Position numbers and translations under genes: made by a program. The notes below the pieces were generated by a model. It was not told the DNA's origin. It did not search any database and was given only the letters and a program-made list of their open reading frames with translations. 64,000 nucleotides of DNA from Novosphingobium ginsenosidimutans (GTDB lineage: Bacteria > Pseudomonadota > Alphaproteobacteria > Sphingomonadales > Sphingomonadaceae): the NCBI RefSeq assembly GCF_007954425.1, contig NZ_CP042345.1, forward strand, positions 2,664,001-2,728,000. The letters are read 5' to 3'. Shown here piece after piece: positions 26,996-37,419 of this stretch. Every line of letters starts with the position of its first letter. Position 1 is the first letter of the stretch.

Positions 26996-27781
26996 GTGAC
27001 ACAGTACATTCTCACGCGCAAAGATGGCGCAATCGGCCACGTCGTGTTCAACAAGCCCGAGAAGATGAACGCCATCTGCCTCGAGATGTGGAAGGGCATG
27101 GGCGACGCAATGGCGGCGTTCGAGGCCGACGACGAGGTGCGCGTGGTGGTGTTCTCCGGCGCGGGCGGCAAGGCCTTCGTTGCCGGCGCCGATGTCGGCA
27201 AATACGAAGACGAGCGCGGCGACAAGGCCTCGCAGGAGCGCTACGCGAAGACCGGAGAGGACGCGCTTCAGGCGATCTACCGCTCAAAGAAGGTAACCAT
27301 CGCTGCGATCGATGGATATTGCATTGGCGGCGGCGTGTCGGTCGCGCTTGTGTGCGACCTGAGGTATTGTTCAGCCCAGTCGAGCTTCGGCCAGCCGGCG
27401 ATGAACATCGGCATCGGGTATCGCTATTCTTCGCTGCGCCGCATGGTCGACATCATCGGCTATGGTGCCTCGAAGGATATGCTGCTCGGCGGGCTGCGCT
27501 TTGACGCGCAGGAAGCCTTTTCCAAGGGTCTCGTCGGCCGCGTGCTGCCGAATGAGGAGTTTCAGCCCTGGATCGACAAGACGGTTCGCAACATTTCGAT
27601 CGGCGCGCCGCTCACTGCCGAGGACATCAAGTTCACGCTGTGGACCTACGCGCAGGATGAAGCCAGCCGCGACACAGATCGCTGCGAGGAGCTATTCCAG
27701 ATCTGCTACGCTTCGGACGACTACAAGGAAGGCGTTCGCGCCTTTGCCGAAAAGCGCAAGCCGGTCTTCACCGGCAAGTAG
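26996..27781 (+). CDS. enoyl-CoA hydratase
   Basis: The start is GTG five bases after GAGAGGG, giving 261 residues. Marks are VVFNKPEKMNAI, GAGGKAFVAGADVGKYED near residue 60 and GYCIGGGVSVALVCDLR near 105. The second Glu region reads FGQPAMNIGIGYRYSSLRRM, without Glu and without the PGxGG loop, so it may act as an isomerase or other crotonase rather than hydratase. It is followed after 13 bases by an acyl-CoA dehydrogenase, which points to a role in the same beta-oxidation round. Confidence 0.87.
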   Translation: MTQYILTRKDGAIGHVVFNKPEKMNAICLEMWKGMGDAMAAFEADDEVRVVVFSGAGGKAFVAGADVGKYEDERGDKASQERYAKTGEDALQAIYRSKKVTIAAIDGYCIGGGVSVALVCDLRYCSAQSSFGQPAMNIGIGYRYSSLRRMVDIIGYGASKDMLLGGLRFDAQEAFSKGLVGRVLPNEEFQPWIDKTVRNISIGAPLTAEDIKFTLWTYAQDEASRDTDRCEELFQICYASDDYKEGVRAFAEKRKPVFTGK

Positions 27782-27794
27782 TTCGGAGCCAACG

Positions 27795-28952
27795 ATGGAC
27801 CTGCGGTTCACTGCGGAGGAAGAGGCGTTCCGCCGCGAGGTGCGGGCGTTCATCCGCGACAATCTCAATCCGGTCACGCATCGCAAGATGATCGAAGGCC
27901 GGATTCCGGAAAAGGACGAAATCGTTGCCTGGCAGCGCACACTCAATGCGCGGGGCTGGGCGACGCCTTCCTGGCCACAGAGCCACAGCGGGCCCGGCTT
28001 TACGCCGGTGGAGCGCTACATTTTCCTCGACGAACTGCACCAGGCTCCGGCGCCCGAACCGGTCTCGTTCAATGTCTCGATGATCGGTCCTGTGCTGATC
28101 CGCTACGGCACGCCTGAGCAACAGGCACGTTTCCTCGCCGCCACAGCCAACCTGGACATCTGGTGGGCGCAGGGCTTTTCCGAGCCGGGCGCAGGATCCG
28201 ATCTTGCTGCCTTGCGCACCTCCGCCCGGCGTGAGGGAGACCACTTCGTCGTCAATGGCCACAAGATCTGGCAGGGCATGGCGCACCATGCGGACTGGAT
28301 GTTCACGCTCGTGCGGACCGACCCGCAGGCGCCGAAGAAGCAGATGGGCATCTCGTTCCTGCTCCTCGACCTCCGGCTGCCTGGCGTGACGATCCGCCCG
28401 ATCATTACCCTCGATCAGCGCCACGAGGTGAACGAGGTTTTCCTCGACGAGGTACGCGTCCCGGTTGACTGCCTGGTCGGCGCAGAGAACGCGGGCTGGG
28501 ACGTAGCCAAGTTCCTGCTGTCGAACGAGCGAACCGGGATTGCGCGGATCGGAATGACCAAACATCTGATCCGGCGGATCAAGCGGCTCGCGGGCGACAA
28601 TCGTTCCGTGCTCCTCAAGGCCGCTGCCATCGAGGCCGAGCTGAAGATCCTCGAGATCACGCAGCTTCGCATTCTCGATGGGCAACGCCGCTCCGATGCC
28701 GCCGATCCACGATCTTCGATCCTCAAGCTGAAGGGGGTCGAGCTACGCCAGGCCGCCTCGGAGTTGCTGCTCGCCGCCGCGGGACCTGCGGCGCTTGAGG
28801 TGCGCCATGACGATGCACCGTTCGATCAAGACGGATCCGAATGGCTTGGCACGATCATGCCCAATTACGGAATTCTTCGAGCCGCCTCGATCTATGGCGG
28901 CTCAAGCGAGGTGCAAAAGGGTATCCTCGCCAAGTCGCAGCTGGGGGTCTGA
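27795..28952 (+). CDS. acyl-CoA dehydrogenase, long chain of pair 2
   Basis: From the ATG behind GGAGCC the protein has 385 residues. The family marks are LDIWWAQGFSEPGAGSDLAA near residue 120, VNGHKIWQGMAHHADWM, FLLSNERTGIARIGMTK near 235, and ILRAASIYGGSSEVQKGILA at the end. It lies five bases before a second, 365-residue dehydrogenase gene. As in FadE26-FadE27 (ChsE4-ChsE5) of steroid side-chain degradation, the two unequal chains probably make one alpha2beta2 enzyme. It oxidises an acyl-CoA to the 2-enoyl-CoA with FAD. Confidence 0.89.
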   Translation: MDLRFTAEEEAFRREVRAFIRDNLNPVTHRKMIEGRIPEKDEIVAWQRTLNARGWATPSWPQSHSGPGFTPVERYIFLDELHQAPAPEPVSFNVSMIGPVLIRYGTPEQQARFLAATANLDIWWAQGFSEPGAGSDLAALRTSARREGDHFVVNGHKIWQGMAHHADWMFTLVRTDPQAPKKQMGISFLLLDLRLPGVTIRPIITLDQRHEVNEVFLDEVRVPVDCLVGAENAGWDVAKFLLSNERTGIARIGMTKHLIRRIKRLAGDNRSVLLKAAAIEAELKILEITQLRILDGQRRSDAADPRSSILKLKGVELRQAASELLLAAAGPAALEVRHDDAPFDQDGSEWLGTIMPNYGILRAASIYGGSSEVQKGILAKSQLGV

Positions 28953-28957
28953 CCGCG

Positions 28958-30055
28958 ATGGACCTCGAGCTTTCCGACGACCAGCGCATGCTGCAGGACA
29001 GCGTCCAGCGGTTGATAGCCGAACGCTACGACCTTGATGCACGGCGGGCGGCCATGCGCGAGCCTCGCGGCTGGTCACCTGTGATGTGGAGCGCGATCAC
29101 GGACTTGGGATTGACCATGTTGCCGTTTTCGCAGGAGCAGGGGGGTCTGGGCCTCGGCGGCGTCGAAACGATGATCGTGGGCGAAGCGTTCGGCCGTGGC
29201 CTTGTTGTCGAACCATATCTTTCCTCGATCGTGCTTGCCGGCAACGCAATCCGCGAATGCGCGACGGCGGCCCAGGCGGAGCGCTGGCTACCTGGCATCC
29301 TGTCCGGAGAGACGATCGCGGCATTTGCCGATTCAGGCTCGATCCTGGCCCGGAGCGAAGGCGAGGACTGGCTGCTCGACGGCGAGGCCCGCATGGTCCT
29401 GGGCGGCTACAGCGCCGACTTGCTGTTGATACTGGCCGGAGATGATCTCTTCGCCGTTCCACCATCAGTCAACGGACTGACAAGGCGCGGCTATCAGCTG
29501 CATGGTGGTGGCTGCGCGGCTGACCTGCATCTTTCCCGGGTAAGAGTGGCTGGTTCAGACCGGCTTGCCGGCAAAGGCCGGATCAACCGCGTGCTCGAGG
29601 CCGGGATCGCCTGGCTTGCAGCCGAAGCGACCGGTGCCATGCAGGCCGCGCTCGATCTCACGGTCGACTACCTCAAGACCCGCGAACAGTTCGGCAAGGC
29701 AATCGGCACCAACCAGGCCCTGCAGCACCGTGCGGCCGAGATGCTGGTCGAGGTAGAGCAGGCGCGCTCCGCCGCGATGTACGCGGCCTTGCTCGCCGAT
29801 GAGTCGGACGAGCATGCACGTGCCGCCGGGCATGCTGCGGTCAAGGCGGTGATCGGAAAGGCCGGCCGGTTCGTAGCCCAGAACGCGGTGCAACTCCACG
29901 GCGGGATCGGCGTCAGCGAGGAGCACGCGATCAGCCACTACTTCCGCCGGCTCACCGCAATCGGCATGATCCTGGGCGATACCGAGAGCCAGCTTGGCCG
30001 GCTCGCGGCGCTTGGCGGCTTTACCGGCGCGGTGCCTCATTTCGGCGCTGCCTGA
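28958..30055 (+). CDS. acyl-CoA dehydrogenase, short chain of pair 2
   Basis: The protein has 365 residues and begins five bases after the preceding dehydrogenase stop. Marks are MDLELSDDQRMLQDSVQRLI, FSQEQGGLGLGG near residue 57, YLKTREQFGKAIGTNQALQH near 235, and QLHGGIGVSEEHAISHYFRR near 310, which carries the C-terminal active-site region. The middle domain is shortened compared with the partner chain. It is the expected second chain of a heteromeric dehydrogenase. The gene ends 36 bases before a convergent hydratase. Confidence 0.89.
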   Translation: MDLELSDDQRMLQDSVQRLIAERYDLDARRAAMREPRGWSPVMWSAITDLGLTMLPFSQEQGGLGLGGVETMIVGEAFGRGLVVEPYLSSIVLAGNAIRECATAAQAERWLPGILSGETIAAFADSGSILARSEGEDWLLDGEARMVLGGYSADLLLILAGDDLFAVPPSVNGLTRRGYQLHGGGCAADLHLSRVRVAGSDRLAGKGRINRVLEAGIAWLAAEATGAMQAALDLTVDYLKTREQFGKAIGTNQALQHRAAEMLVEVEQARSAAMYAALLADESDEHARAAGHAAVKAVIGKAGRFVAQNAVQLHGGIGVSEEHAISHYFRRLTAIGMILGDTESQLGRLAALGGFTGAVPHFGAA

Positions 30056-30090
30056 AGCGGCGCAACGGGGTTAGACTCGGGGTTGGCGTC

Positions 30091-30876
30091 TCATCTGTTC
30101 CGGTTCTGCCCATCGATCATGGATTGCACGATACGTCCGTGATCGGGCCCCTGGGTCTGGGCGAACTGCAGGTCCATCTGCGCTTTCAGCACCGTATCGA
30201 CCATGCCCTTGGCATACATGTTGAACAGCCTCTTGGAGCCTGCCAATGCGCTACGCGGGTGCGCGACGATGCGCTCGGCCATCGCAAGTGCTTCGTTGAG
30301 GTGCTCGCCTGGGGGCACCACCTTGTTGGCGAGACCGCAGGCCACAGCATCCGCCGCCAGCAGTCGGTCCCCGGTGAAGGCGAGTTCCTTGGCCTTGTGC
30401 AGCGATGCGAGGAACGGCCAGGTAATGGAAATGCCGTCGCCGATCACCAGCCCGACATTGACGTGGGGTTCGATGATGAAGGCGTTCTCGGCCATGATCA
30501 CGATATCCGAAAGCGCCAGCAGCGTCGCACCGAATCCCACTGCAGCGCCGTTCACTGCGGCGATGACCGGTACGGGAACATCGAGCATGGCGGTAATGAA
30601 ATCCCGCCCGTTGGCGATTGTTTCGCGGGCGACTGCCGGATCGTTCGCGGTGGCCACGAAGTGCAGGAAATCGCCGCCAGCGCTGAACGCCCTGCCCGCG
30701 CCTGTCAGAATCACCGCGCGGACCCTCCCGTCCTCGGCAAGCTCGCGCGCGATCCGGGTCAGCCTGAACAGCAGCGCGGTCGAGGCGGGATTGCGATCCT
30801 CCGGCCGGTCTAGGGTCAGGATGCGGATCGGGCCGCGATCCTCGATCAGCAGGTCGTCGCCAACGAGCTCGGTCAT
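30091..30876 (-). CDS. enoyl-CoA hydratase/isomerase family protein
   Basis: The protein has 261 residues. Marks are TLDRPEDRNPAS, GAGRAFSAGGDFLHFV near residue 63, and NGAAVGFGATLLALSDIVIM near 105. The second Glu region is EPHVNVGLVIGDGISITWPF, with Asp in the GDG loop as in two other hydratases here. The C-terminus ends without the usual KRKPxFxG motif, having GRIVQSMIDGQNRNR. Function is crotonase-type CoA chemistry. It is followed upstream by the NmrA-like gene on the same strand, 35 bases away, probably one operon. Confidence 0.86.
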   Translation of the reverse strand: MTELVGDDLLIEDRGPIRILTLDRPEDRNPASTALLFRLTRIARELAEDGRVRAVILTGAGRAFSAGGDFLHFVATANDPAVARETIANGRDFITAMLDVPVPVIAAVNGAAVGFGATLLALSDIVIMAENAFIIEPHVNVGLVIGDGISITWPFLASLHKAKELAFTGDRLLAADAVACGLANKVVPPGEHLNEALAMAERIVAHPRSALAGSKRLFNMYAKGMVDTVLKAQMDLQFAQTQGPDHGRIVQSMIDGQNRNR

Positions 30877-30911
30877 ACTTCAGGCGTTCCCCGGCTTGGC
30901 TAGCATCGACG

Positions 30912-31832
30912 TCAGACGTTCACGACGAAGTCGTCGCGGTGCTGCTGCGCCCATGCAGCGAAGGTTTCGAGCCTGATGCCGAATGAGGCCGCTCGGGCGA
31001 GATCCACCTTGTAGCCCTCAATGCTGGCCCATTGCTGGCTGCTGACCAGCCCGGCGTGGTGTCCGGTGTCGATTGCTTCCACCTCGGTCAGGTAGCGGGC
31101 CTGCACCGGCTTACCCGTTGCGTCGGCGATCACGGCGGCCAAGGAATCCATATCGAGTGTCTCGGCAGCGAGATCGATCTCCTGCCGGTCGAACCGGGAT
31201 GGATCCATGAAAGCGGCTGCGGCGAAGCGCCCGACATCCGCGGCGCTGATCAGATCGAGCGGCACGCCCTTGGTCATTGCCGTGCCCAGTAAACCACTGG
31301 CTAGCAGCGGGAACATCCATACCGCCTTGGGAGGAATGAAATTTTCCATCATGAACGCCGGCTTCAGCACCGTCCAATGGTCAAAGCCGGCGACGCGTAC
31401 CAGGCTGTTCACGGCGGATTTGCTGTCCCAGTACCCCTTTGTCCAGCGCCCTTCGCTCCACCCCGCGAAGCTCGCCTGGTCACCTGCGCGAGCAACCGAG
31501 GTATGAACAAATTGAACCACACCGGCGCGCCGTGCCGCCTCGATCAGCTTACGACCGGTCCTGACTTCGGAGTCAGGGTCACCGGGCAGCGGCGTAAGCT
31601 GCATCGAGAAGACGCCGAAGACACCTTCGACCGCCTTGTCGAGCAGGACCGTATCATCGAAATCGCCAGCACAGAGCGTCACCCCGCGCTCCGAGAGCTT
31701 GCGCGCAGCCGCCGAGGCGGGATCGCGCACCAGTGCGCGGACTGGCATTCCAGCATCCAGCAGCGCGTCGATGGTCGCGCCGCCTTGCGTGCCGGTGGCG
31801 CCAGTCACGAGAATTGGTCCAGTGATGGGCAA
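30912..31832 (-). CDS. NmrA-like NAD(P)-binding protein
   Basis: The 306-residue protein has the cofactor loop VTGATGTQGGA at residues 9-19, VRALVRDP near 31 (an Arg suited to NADP), GDFDD, and KPAFMMENF near 160. This is the atypical SDR family that includes NmrA and isoflavone reductase-like proteins. Some are redox sensors without activity; others reduce quinones or ring C=C bonds. It shares the strand and a short gap with the hydratase downstream. The role in this cluster cannot be told from sequence. Confidence 0.85.
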   Translation of the reverse strand: MPITGPILVTGATGTQGGATIDALLDAGMPVRALVRDPASAAARKLSERGVTLCAGDFDDTVLLDKAVEGVFGVFSMQLTPLPGDPDSEVRTGRKLIEAARRAGVVQFVHTSVARAGDQASFAGWSEGRWTKGYWDSKSAVNSLVRVAGFDHWTVLKPAFMMENFIPPKAVWMFPLLASGLLGTAMTKGVPLDLISAADVGRFAAAAFMDPSRFDRQEIDLAAETLDMDSLAAVIADATGKPVQARYLTEVEAIDTGHHAGLVSSQQWASIEGYKVDLARAASFGIRLETFAAWAQQHRDDFVVNV

Positions 31833-31986
31833 GGTACGTTCCTCTTGGTGGATCAGCTGGTGGGCGGCCTATGGTCGGCGGCGCTTCGCCGGCCCATTAC
31901 ATGCAGACTAACGCGACGGGCTGTCTGCAGGCACAGCATTGGCGGGTTCTGATCATGCTTGCGATTAGACGGCCGGGCGAAGGCGA

Positions 31987-33642
31987 TCAGCGGGCCGTGT
32001 CAAGAACTGCCGCCCGCTCTCTCAACTCGACGCGGCGGACCTTGCCGAGGGGTGTGCGTGGAAGCGCATCGATCATTACAAACCTTCGAGGTACCTTAAA
32101 ATTGGCCATGTTCGCTCGGGCCCACGCGGTGAGCAGGGCCTCGTCCGGCGCGCCGCCTGGAGAGGGTACCACGAAGGCCACTGCGACCTCACCGAGGCGG
32201 TGATCCGGCATGCCCACCACGGCCACATCCGCCACGCCCGGTGCGCTGCGCAGCATTGTTTCGACTTCAGCTGGATAGACATTGAAGCCCCCGACGATCA
32301 CGATGTCCTTGAGCCGGTCAACGATCCGCAGGTAGCCGCGCGAGTCTAGCACGCCGACGTCACCCGTATGCAGCCAGCCATCTGCATCAATTGTCTGAGC
32401 GGTGGCGTCGGGGTCTTCGAAATAGCCCTGCATTACACTGAAACCCCGAAAGCAGACCTCGCCGGGCTCACCGGGAGGCACGGGCGCTCCATCCGGGCCG
32501 GCAAGGCGCATCTCGAAACCGGGAAACGGCCGTCCGACGGTCGTCGCCAGTATTTCGGCGCTGTCGCCCACGCGGCAACTCGTCCCCATGGCGGTATTTT
32601 CGGTGAGTCCGTAGCTCGTCAGCAGCACTTCAAGACCAAGCGTCTCGCGACATGCCTGCATCAGCGCGATAGGCAAGCTGGCCGACCCGGTCGTACCGAT
32701 CCTGAGGGAGGAGATGTCATGGCCGCTCGGTCGGTCCACGAGGGTCTGGAAGAGGGCAGGGGGGCCGGGCAACACAGTGATACGTTCGCGCTCGATCAAT
32801 TCTCCAAGGTGCTCGGCGTCAAGTTGAGCGACCGGAAAAGCCGTCATCCCGTCCACGAGGCAGGCAACCCAGCCCGCGCGATACCCATAACTGTGGAAGA
32901 ACGGGTTCACGATAGCCATCCGGTCGCCGGGCCGGGTGCGGTTCACGAAATTGTAGCTGCGCAAGACTGCGAGCGCCTGACGGTGGCAGAACATCGCGCC
33001 CTTGGGATTTCCAGTGGTGCCCGAGGTGTAGAGAATGTCGCAAAGGCTGTCTGGCCTGATCGCAGCGATCCGCCCGTCGAGTGCAGCTTCGCTCACGGCA
33101 TCGGCACGGGCCACGAAGTCGGCCAGAGGTTCGGGATCGAGCAGGACGATCTCACGCAAATGGCGCAGTCCACTGATCGGCTGGTCTTCGGTCGGCCCGC
33201 CGCGCGCCTCAGCGAGCAAGTCGACGTACTGAATGCCAAGGAAGCTTCCCACGGTGCAGAGCATTGTAGCCCGACTGCGTTCGAGGATATAGGCGGCTTC
33301 CGCGCCCTTGAACCGGGTATTGAGCGGGACCAGCACGCCACCCGCCAACTGCAGGCCAAGCGTGGCTATCACCCACTCGATGCTGTTCGGCGCCCAGATG
33401 GCAACGCGGTCACCTGCTTTGATCCCCGCCGCAATGAAGGCACGCGCCATGCGGCGCGCTGAGGTTTCGGTTTCGGCAAATGTCAGGCTTCGTCCGTCCT
33501 CGCCGACGAGGAAGAGGCGACCACTATGAATCCGCGCCGATTCAGCGAGTTGCTCGGGGATAGTCGACGGACCGTCGAGCGGATCGAACCTGGTCTCGTC
33601 CCAGTCGATCGCCGCGCCAGCCGCCATCCCGTCCTTGCTCAC
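31987..33642 (-). CDS. acyl-CoA synthetase (AMP-forming, FadD3-like)
   Basis: The protein is 551 residues from GTG 33642, which overlaps the stop of the bifunctional gene as GTGA; an ATG at 33627 with AAGGAC before it is an equal choice. ANL marks are LYTSGTTGNPKGAMFCHRQ near residue 205, SYGLTENTAMGTS near 345, WLHTGDVGVLDSRGYL, VDRLKDIVIVGGFNVYPAEV, and a C-terminal RTPLGKVRRVEL with the catalytic Lys. It should activate a free acid to its CoA ester. Overlap with the bifunctional beta-oxidation gene shows they are translated together. Confidence 0.9.
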   Translation of the reverse strand: MSKDGMAAGAAIDWDETRFDPLDGPSTIPEQLAESARIHSGRLFLVGEDGRSLTFAETETSARRMARAFIAAGIKAGDRVAIWAPNSIEWVIATLGLQLAGGVLVPLNTRFKGAEAAYILERSRATMLCTVGSFLGIQYVDLLAEARGGPTEDQPISGLRHLREIVLLDPEPLADFVARADAVSEAALDGRIAAIRPDSLCDILYTSGTTGNPKGAMFCHRQALAVLRSYNFVNRTRPGDRMAIVNPFFHSYGYRAGWVACLVDGMTAFPVAQLDAEHLGELIERERITVLPGPPALFQTLVDRPSGHDISSLRIGTTGSASLPIALMQACRETLGLEVLLTSYGLTENTAMGTSCRVGDSAEILATTVGRPFPGFEMRLAGPDGAPVPPGEPGEVCFRGFSVMQGYFEDPDATAQTIDADGWLHTGDVGVLDSRGYLRIVDRLKDIVIVGGFNVYPAEVETMLRSAPGVADVAVVGMPDHRLGEVAVAFVVPSPGGAPDEALLTAWARANMANFKVPRRFVMIDALPRTPLGKVRRVELRERAAVLDTAR

Positions 33643-35723
33643 GCCGCGTCCCAGCCCTTGCCTTCCTTTGCCAACCTTTCGAGCAGCTTGCCCGGAGCCC
33701 AGCGCGGACCGTTCCGTTCAGCTGCATCGAGCGCCATCTGGTAGATCCGGTCCAGCCCGTATTTCTCGCCCCAGAACATCGGGCCGCCGCGATGAACAGG
33801 GAAACCGTAGCCGTTCACCCAAGCCACGTCGATATCGCTCGCCCGGATGGCGGTGCCGTCCTCGATCTCCTTGGCGCCTTCGTTCACCAGCGGCGCGAAG
33901 AGCCGCGCCTCAACCTCGTCATCCGTGAATTCGCGGCGCGTGATCCCGAACTCCTTCGACACGCTTTCGATGATCGCGATAGCTTCGGGATCGGAGAACT
34001 TCTCGCGGCCCTCGTAGCGATAGAAGCCCTTGGCAGTCTTTTGTCCGTAGCGACCGGCCTCGACCAGCCGCTCAACGATCGGCGACACGCGCTCACCCGC
34101 GGGGATGCTCGCCGCGCGACCCTTCCGCGATACGACGGCCATGTCCATGCCGGCCATGTCGCGCATCGACATCGGCCCCATTGCCATGCCGAAACGCGTT
34201 GCTACGCGATCGATCTGTTCTGGCGTAGCTCCCTGTTCCAGGAGGAATTCCGCCTCGCCGGTGTAGTACTGCAGCATGCGATTGCCGATGAAGCCGTCCG
34301 CATTGCGCGCGAGGACGGGCACCTTTCCGATCATTTTGCCCATCTCCATGACGGTGATGATCGTCTCGTCCGAGGTCGACGCGCTCCGCACGTTCTCTAG
34401 CAGCTTCATGACGTTGGCGGGCGAGAAGAAGTGACAACCGACGACGTCGCCGGGACGACTCGTGACGCTCGCGATCTCGTCGATCGAGAGGTAACTGGTG
34501 TTGCTGGCGAGTATCGCACCCGGCTTCATCAGACCATCGAGCCGGAAGAAGATTTCCTTCTTGATGTCCATTCGCTCGAGCGCCGCCTCGATGACGATGT
34601 CGCATGTCGCAAGGTCGTCGTAGGCAAGCGTCGGCGTGATCAGCGCCAGTGCGCTGTCCATCTTCTCCTGGCTGATCGATCCGCGCGAAACCGAGATCCC
34701 GTAGTTATTGCGTACCACGCCGAGCCCGCGATCAAGCGATGCCTGGTCGAGGTCCAGCAGGGTGACCGGTATGCCTGCATTGGCGAAGGTCATAGCGATG
34801 CCTCCGCCCATCGTACCGGCGCCGATGATCGCGCAGGACTGGATCGGCTTAGGCTTCACGTCCGCCGGGATGCCGGGGATCTTGCGCGCCTGCCGCTCGG
34901 CGAAGAAGTAGTGCATCAGCGCGGCGCGCTGGTCGCTGGCGAAGAGCTCCTGGAACCGCTCCTTCTCGTAGACGAGCCCCTCTGCTGCAGAACGGGTGCA
35001 GGCGGCCTCGATGCAGTCGATGATGACCATCGGCGCAATTTTGCCACGCGCCTTGGCACCGACTTGCTTGCGTGCGGCGGCGAACACGGCGGCGTCAATG
35101 CCTGTCACCTTATCGTTGCGTTCGATCACCGGGACAAAACTGATGCCCTTGGCCAGTGCCTCCCGCGCGTAGGCAACGGCGCCGCTGCGTACGTCATCGA
35201 CGATCGCGTCGATGACCCCGAGCGCCAGCGCCTGCTGCGAAGGGATGTGTTTGCCCGAAGTGATCAGGTCGATGCCCACCTCCACACCGGTCAGACGCGG
35301 AAGCCGCTGTGTGCCCCCGGCGCCCGGCAGGAGGCCGAGATTGACTTCGGGTAGTCCGACCCTCGCGGCGGGAACGGCGACACGCGCGTGGCAGGTCAGC
35401 GCCAGTTCCAGCCCACCGCCGAGCGCAGTGCCGTGGATTGCTGCGATGGTGAGCTTGGGGAAGCCTTCCAGCACCGTCTGGATGTCCTGCAGGCTCGGCT
35501 TCACTTTGCTCTTGTCGGTTCCGAACTCTGTGATGTCGGCACCGGCAATGAACGTCTTGCCCCCGCCGAGGATCACCACTGCACGCACCGCCGCATCACT
35601 GCGGGCCCGCTCGAGCGCCTCACCGAGCCCGGTGCGCACTGCGGCGCTGAGTGCGTTGACCGGCGGGTATTCGACTGTCAGGACTGCAACCTCGCCGTCG
35701 ATCTCGTAACCCACCGTGCTCAT
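33639..35723 (-). CDS. bifunctional enoyl-CoA hydratase/3-hydroxyacyl-CoA dehydrogenase (FadJ/FadB type)
   Basis: I choose the ATG six bases after GGAG, giving 694 residues. Residues 1-190 are the hydratase: [24 protein letters not shown] (Glu106) and [14 protein letters not shown] (Glu126), both catalytic Glu present. The NAD domain begins with [12 protein letters not shown] near residue 300; [16 protein letters not shown] has the catalytic His, and [12 protein letters not shown] follows. The C-terminal dimer domains end with [13 protein letters not shown]. It performs hydration and dehydrogenation in one chain. Unlike E. coli FadB no thiolase subunit gene is adjacent. It overlaps a CoA ligase gene and is divergent from a CoA transferase. 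Confidence 0.93.
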   Translation of the reverse strand: MSTVGYEIDGEVAVLTVEYPPVNALSAAVRTGLGEALERARSDAAVRAVVILGGGKTFIAGADITEFGTDKSKVKPSLQDIQTVLEGFPKLTIAAIHGTALGGGLELALTCHARVAVPAARVGLPEVNLGLLPGAGGTQRLPRLTGVEVGIDLITSGKHIPSQQALALGVIDAIVDDVRSGAVAYAREALAKGISFVPVIERNDKVTGIDAAVFAAARKQVGAKARGKIAPMVIIDCIEAACTRSAAEGLVYEKERFQELFASDQRAALMHYFFAERQARKIPGIPADVKPKPIQSCAIIGAGTMGGGIAMTFANAGIPVTLLDLDQASLDRGLGVVRNNYGISVSRGSISQEKMDSALALITPTLAYDDLATCDIVIEAALERMDIKKEIFFRLDGLMKPGAILASNTSYLSIDEIASVTSRPGDVVGCHFFSPANVMKLLENVRSASTSDETIITVMEMGKMIGKVPVLARNADGFIGNRMLQYYTGEAEFLLEQGATPEQIDRVATRFGMAMGPMSMRDMAGMDMAVVSRKGRAASIPAGERVSPIVERLVEAGRYGQKTAKGFYRYEGREKFSDPEAIAIIESVSKEFGITRREFTDDEVEARLFAPLVNEGAKEIEDGTAIRASDIDVAWVNGYGFPVHRGGPMFWGEKYGLDRIYQMALDAAERNGPRWAPGKLLERLAKEGKGWDAA

Positions 35724-35826
35724 TGCCATCTCCGATCGTGATCCTGCGGCCAGCACCCGGCTTGCTCGCTTGAGTGGCTGCTTTGGCAACAGAGGCGCGC
35801 GAAGGCGAGGGCGCCCCGTGTGCGAA

Positions 35827-35840
35827 AGTGATATATCGCT
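35827..35840. promoter_or_regulatory. near-palindrome in divergent promoter region
   Basis: AGTGATATATCGCT differs from its own reverse complement at one symmetrical pair, so it is a 14-bp imperfect palindrome. It sits between the divergent bifunctional beta-oxidation gene and CoA transferase gene in an AT-rich patch that also has TATGAT-like sequence. It may be an operator or a -10 region. Confidence 0.3.
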
Positions 35841-35928
35841 AATATGATGTGCCGGACGGCAAGATTGTCCTCACGCGGCAAAGACGGTGAATGCGGGACC
35901 AGCGAATGGGGCTGCAGGGGCTGGATCG

Positions 35929-37155
35929 ATGCCATCGGAAGCATTGCAGGGTGTCCGGGTACTAGATCTGAGCCGAATTCTCGCAGCACCTTACTGCGCG
36001 CAACTTCTGGCGGATCTCGGCGCCGAAGTGATCAAGGTCGAGCGGCCGGGTGCAGGGGATGACAGCCGTTCTTACGGCCCCCCATTCCTCAAAGACGAGG
36101 ATGGCGAGGACACTCGCGACGCTGGCTTCTATCTGAGCTGCAACCGCAACAAGCGCGGCATTACGGTTGACCACGCAAAGCCAGAAGGCGCCGCGCTGCT
36201 GCGGGAATTGGCGGCGAAGTGCGACGTGGTGATCGAAAACTTCCGCACTGGCGTGCTCGCCAAGTATGGTCTCGACTTCGACAGCTTGAAGTCCATCAAC
36301 CCTCGGCTTGTGTATTGCTCGATCACCGGCTTCGGCCAGGATGGGCCGTATGCGGCCCGTCCTGGCTATGACGGTGTCTTTCAGGCGATGTGCGGGATGA
36401 TGAGCGTGTCGGGCCTGCCCGACGGGGTCCCCGGCGGTGGGCCGATGAAGGTCGGCGTGTCGATGGTCGACATTCTCACTGGACTATACGCGAGCAATGC
36501 GATCCTCGCGGCCCTACGCCACCGCGATCGGACGGGGCAAGGCCAGTTCATCGATATGGCGCTGCTCGACTGCGGACTCGCGTCGCTCTCGCACTACGTC
36601 CAGAATTATCTGATCTCCGGAGTGGTCCCCGAACGGCGCGGCAACGGCGGCTTTGGGGGCATCCCCTCACAGACGTTCCGCTGCGCGGATCGCGACATCT
36701 TCGTCGTGGCCAGTACCAACAAGCAGTTCGGCGGGCTGATGACCGTCCTCGGCGAGCCGGCGGTGGCGTGCGACCCGCGTTTCGACCAGGTGCAGCGCCG
36801 TATCGAGAATCGCGACGCGCTGCTTGCCATTCTCGATCGCCTGTTCTCCAGCCGACCTGCGGCGGACTGGCTTGCCGCGCTTGAGGTGGCTGACGTTCCC
36901 GCCAGCCTCGTCAACGACGTGGCTATGGTGTTCGATAACCCGCAGGTGCGCCATCGCGGCATGCTCGACCATGTCCAGCATAGTGTCGCTGGAGTCGTGC
37001 CTGTGCTGCGAAATCCGATCCGTATGTCGGCAACGCCAATCGGTTCCGCCAGCGCACCGCCGATGCTTGGCCAAGACAACGAGGCGGTACTTCGTGAAGT
37101 GCTGGGCTACGACCACGCGGCGATCGAGCGGCTTCGCGCAGCGGGGGTGCTTTAA
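35929..37155 (+). CDS. CaiB/BaiF family CoA transferase (class III)
   Basis: From ATG 35929 the protein has 408 residues; an ATG at 35887 would add 14. Marks of the family are GVRVLDLSRILAAPYCAQLL at the N-terminus, DLGAEVIKVERP, LSCNRNKRGITVD, and PGYDGVFQAMCGMMS, whose Asp is the place of the catalytic Asp that carries the CoA as an aspartyl thioester in formyl-CoA transferase. It moves CoA between acids without ATP. In this setting it could recycle CoA between a steroid- or terpenoid-like acid and its product, as BaiF does for bile acids. The substrate is unknown. Confidence 0.9.
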   Translation: MPSEALQGVRVLDLSRILAAPYCAQLLADLGAEVIKVERPGAGDDSRSYGPPFLKDEDGEDTRDAGFYLSCNRNKRGITVDHAKPEGAALLRELAAKCDVVIENFRTGVLAKYGLDFDSLKSINPRLVYCSITGFGQDGPYAARPGYDGVFQAMCGMMSVSGLPDGVPGGGPMKVGVSMVDILTGLYASNAILAALRHRDRTGQGQFIDMALLDCGLASLSHYVQNYLISGVVPERRGNGGFGGIPSQTFRCADRDIFVVASTNKQFGGLMTVLGEPAVACDPRFDQVQRRIENRDALLAILDRLFSSRPAADWLAALEVADVPASLVNDVAMVFDNPQVRHRGMLDHVQHSVAGVVPVLRNPIRMSATPIGSASAPPMLGQDNEAVLREVLGYDHAAIERLRAAGVL

Positions 37156-37419
37156 CAAGCCTTCGACGTATTTTCGCGGCTGCTCACCCGGTACATCGCG
37201 CAACAAGGCGCAGGCTCTGCACCAGTTGGGCGGACCGCTCCTGACGGCCGATCTCGCGGTGATCGCCGATCTGTCCGCCAGGCTGCAAAAAGCCGAAATA
37301 AGTAATCTTGGCCTTCGGTCGGTCCCGGTCAGGGTAAAGTCCATCAGCCATGTGATGGATCGCACGCACGCATTGCTTCGGAAGATCGCTGCGGGCTTGG
37401 TTGCGACAAAGATTGCCTT

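Noticed and set aside
37156..37419. Possible small gene between CoA transferase and broken P450
   Set aside because: Short frames on both strands lack ribosome sites and motifs.
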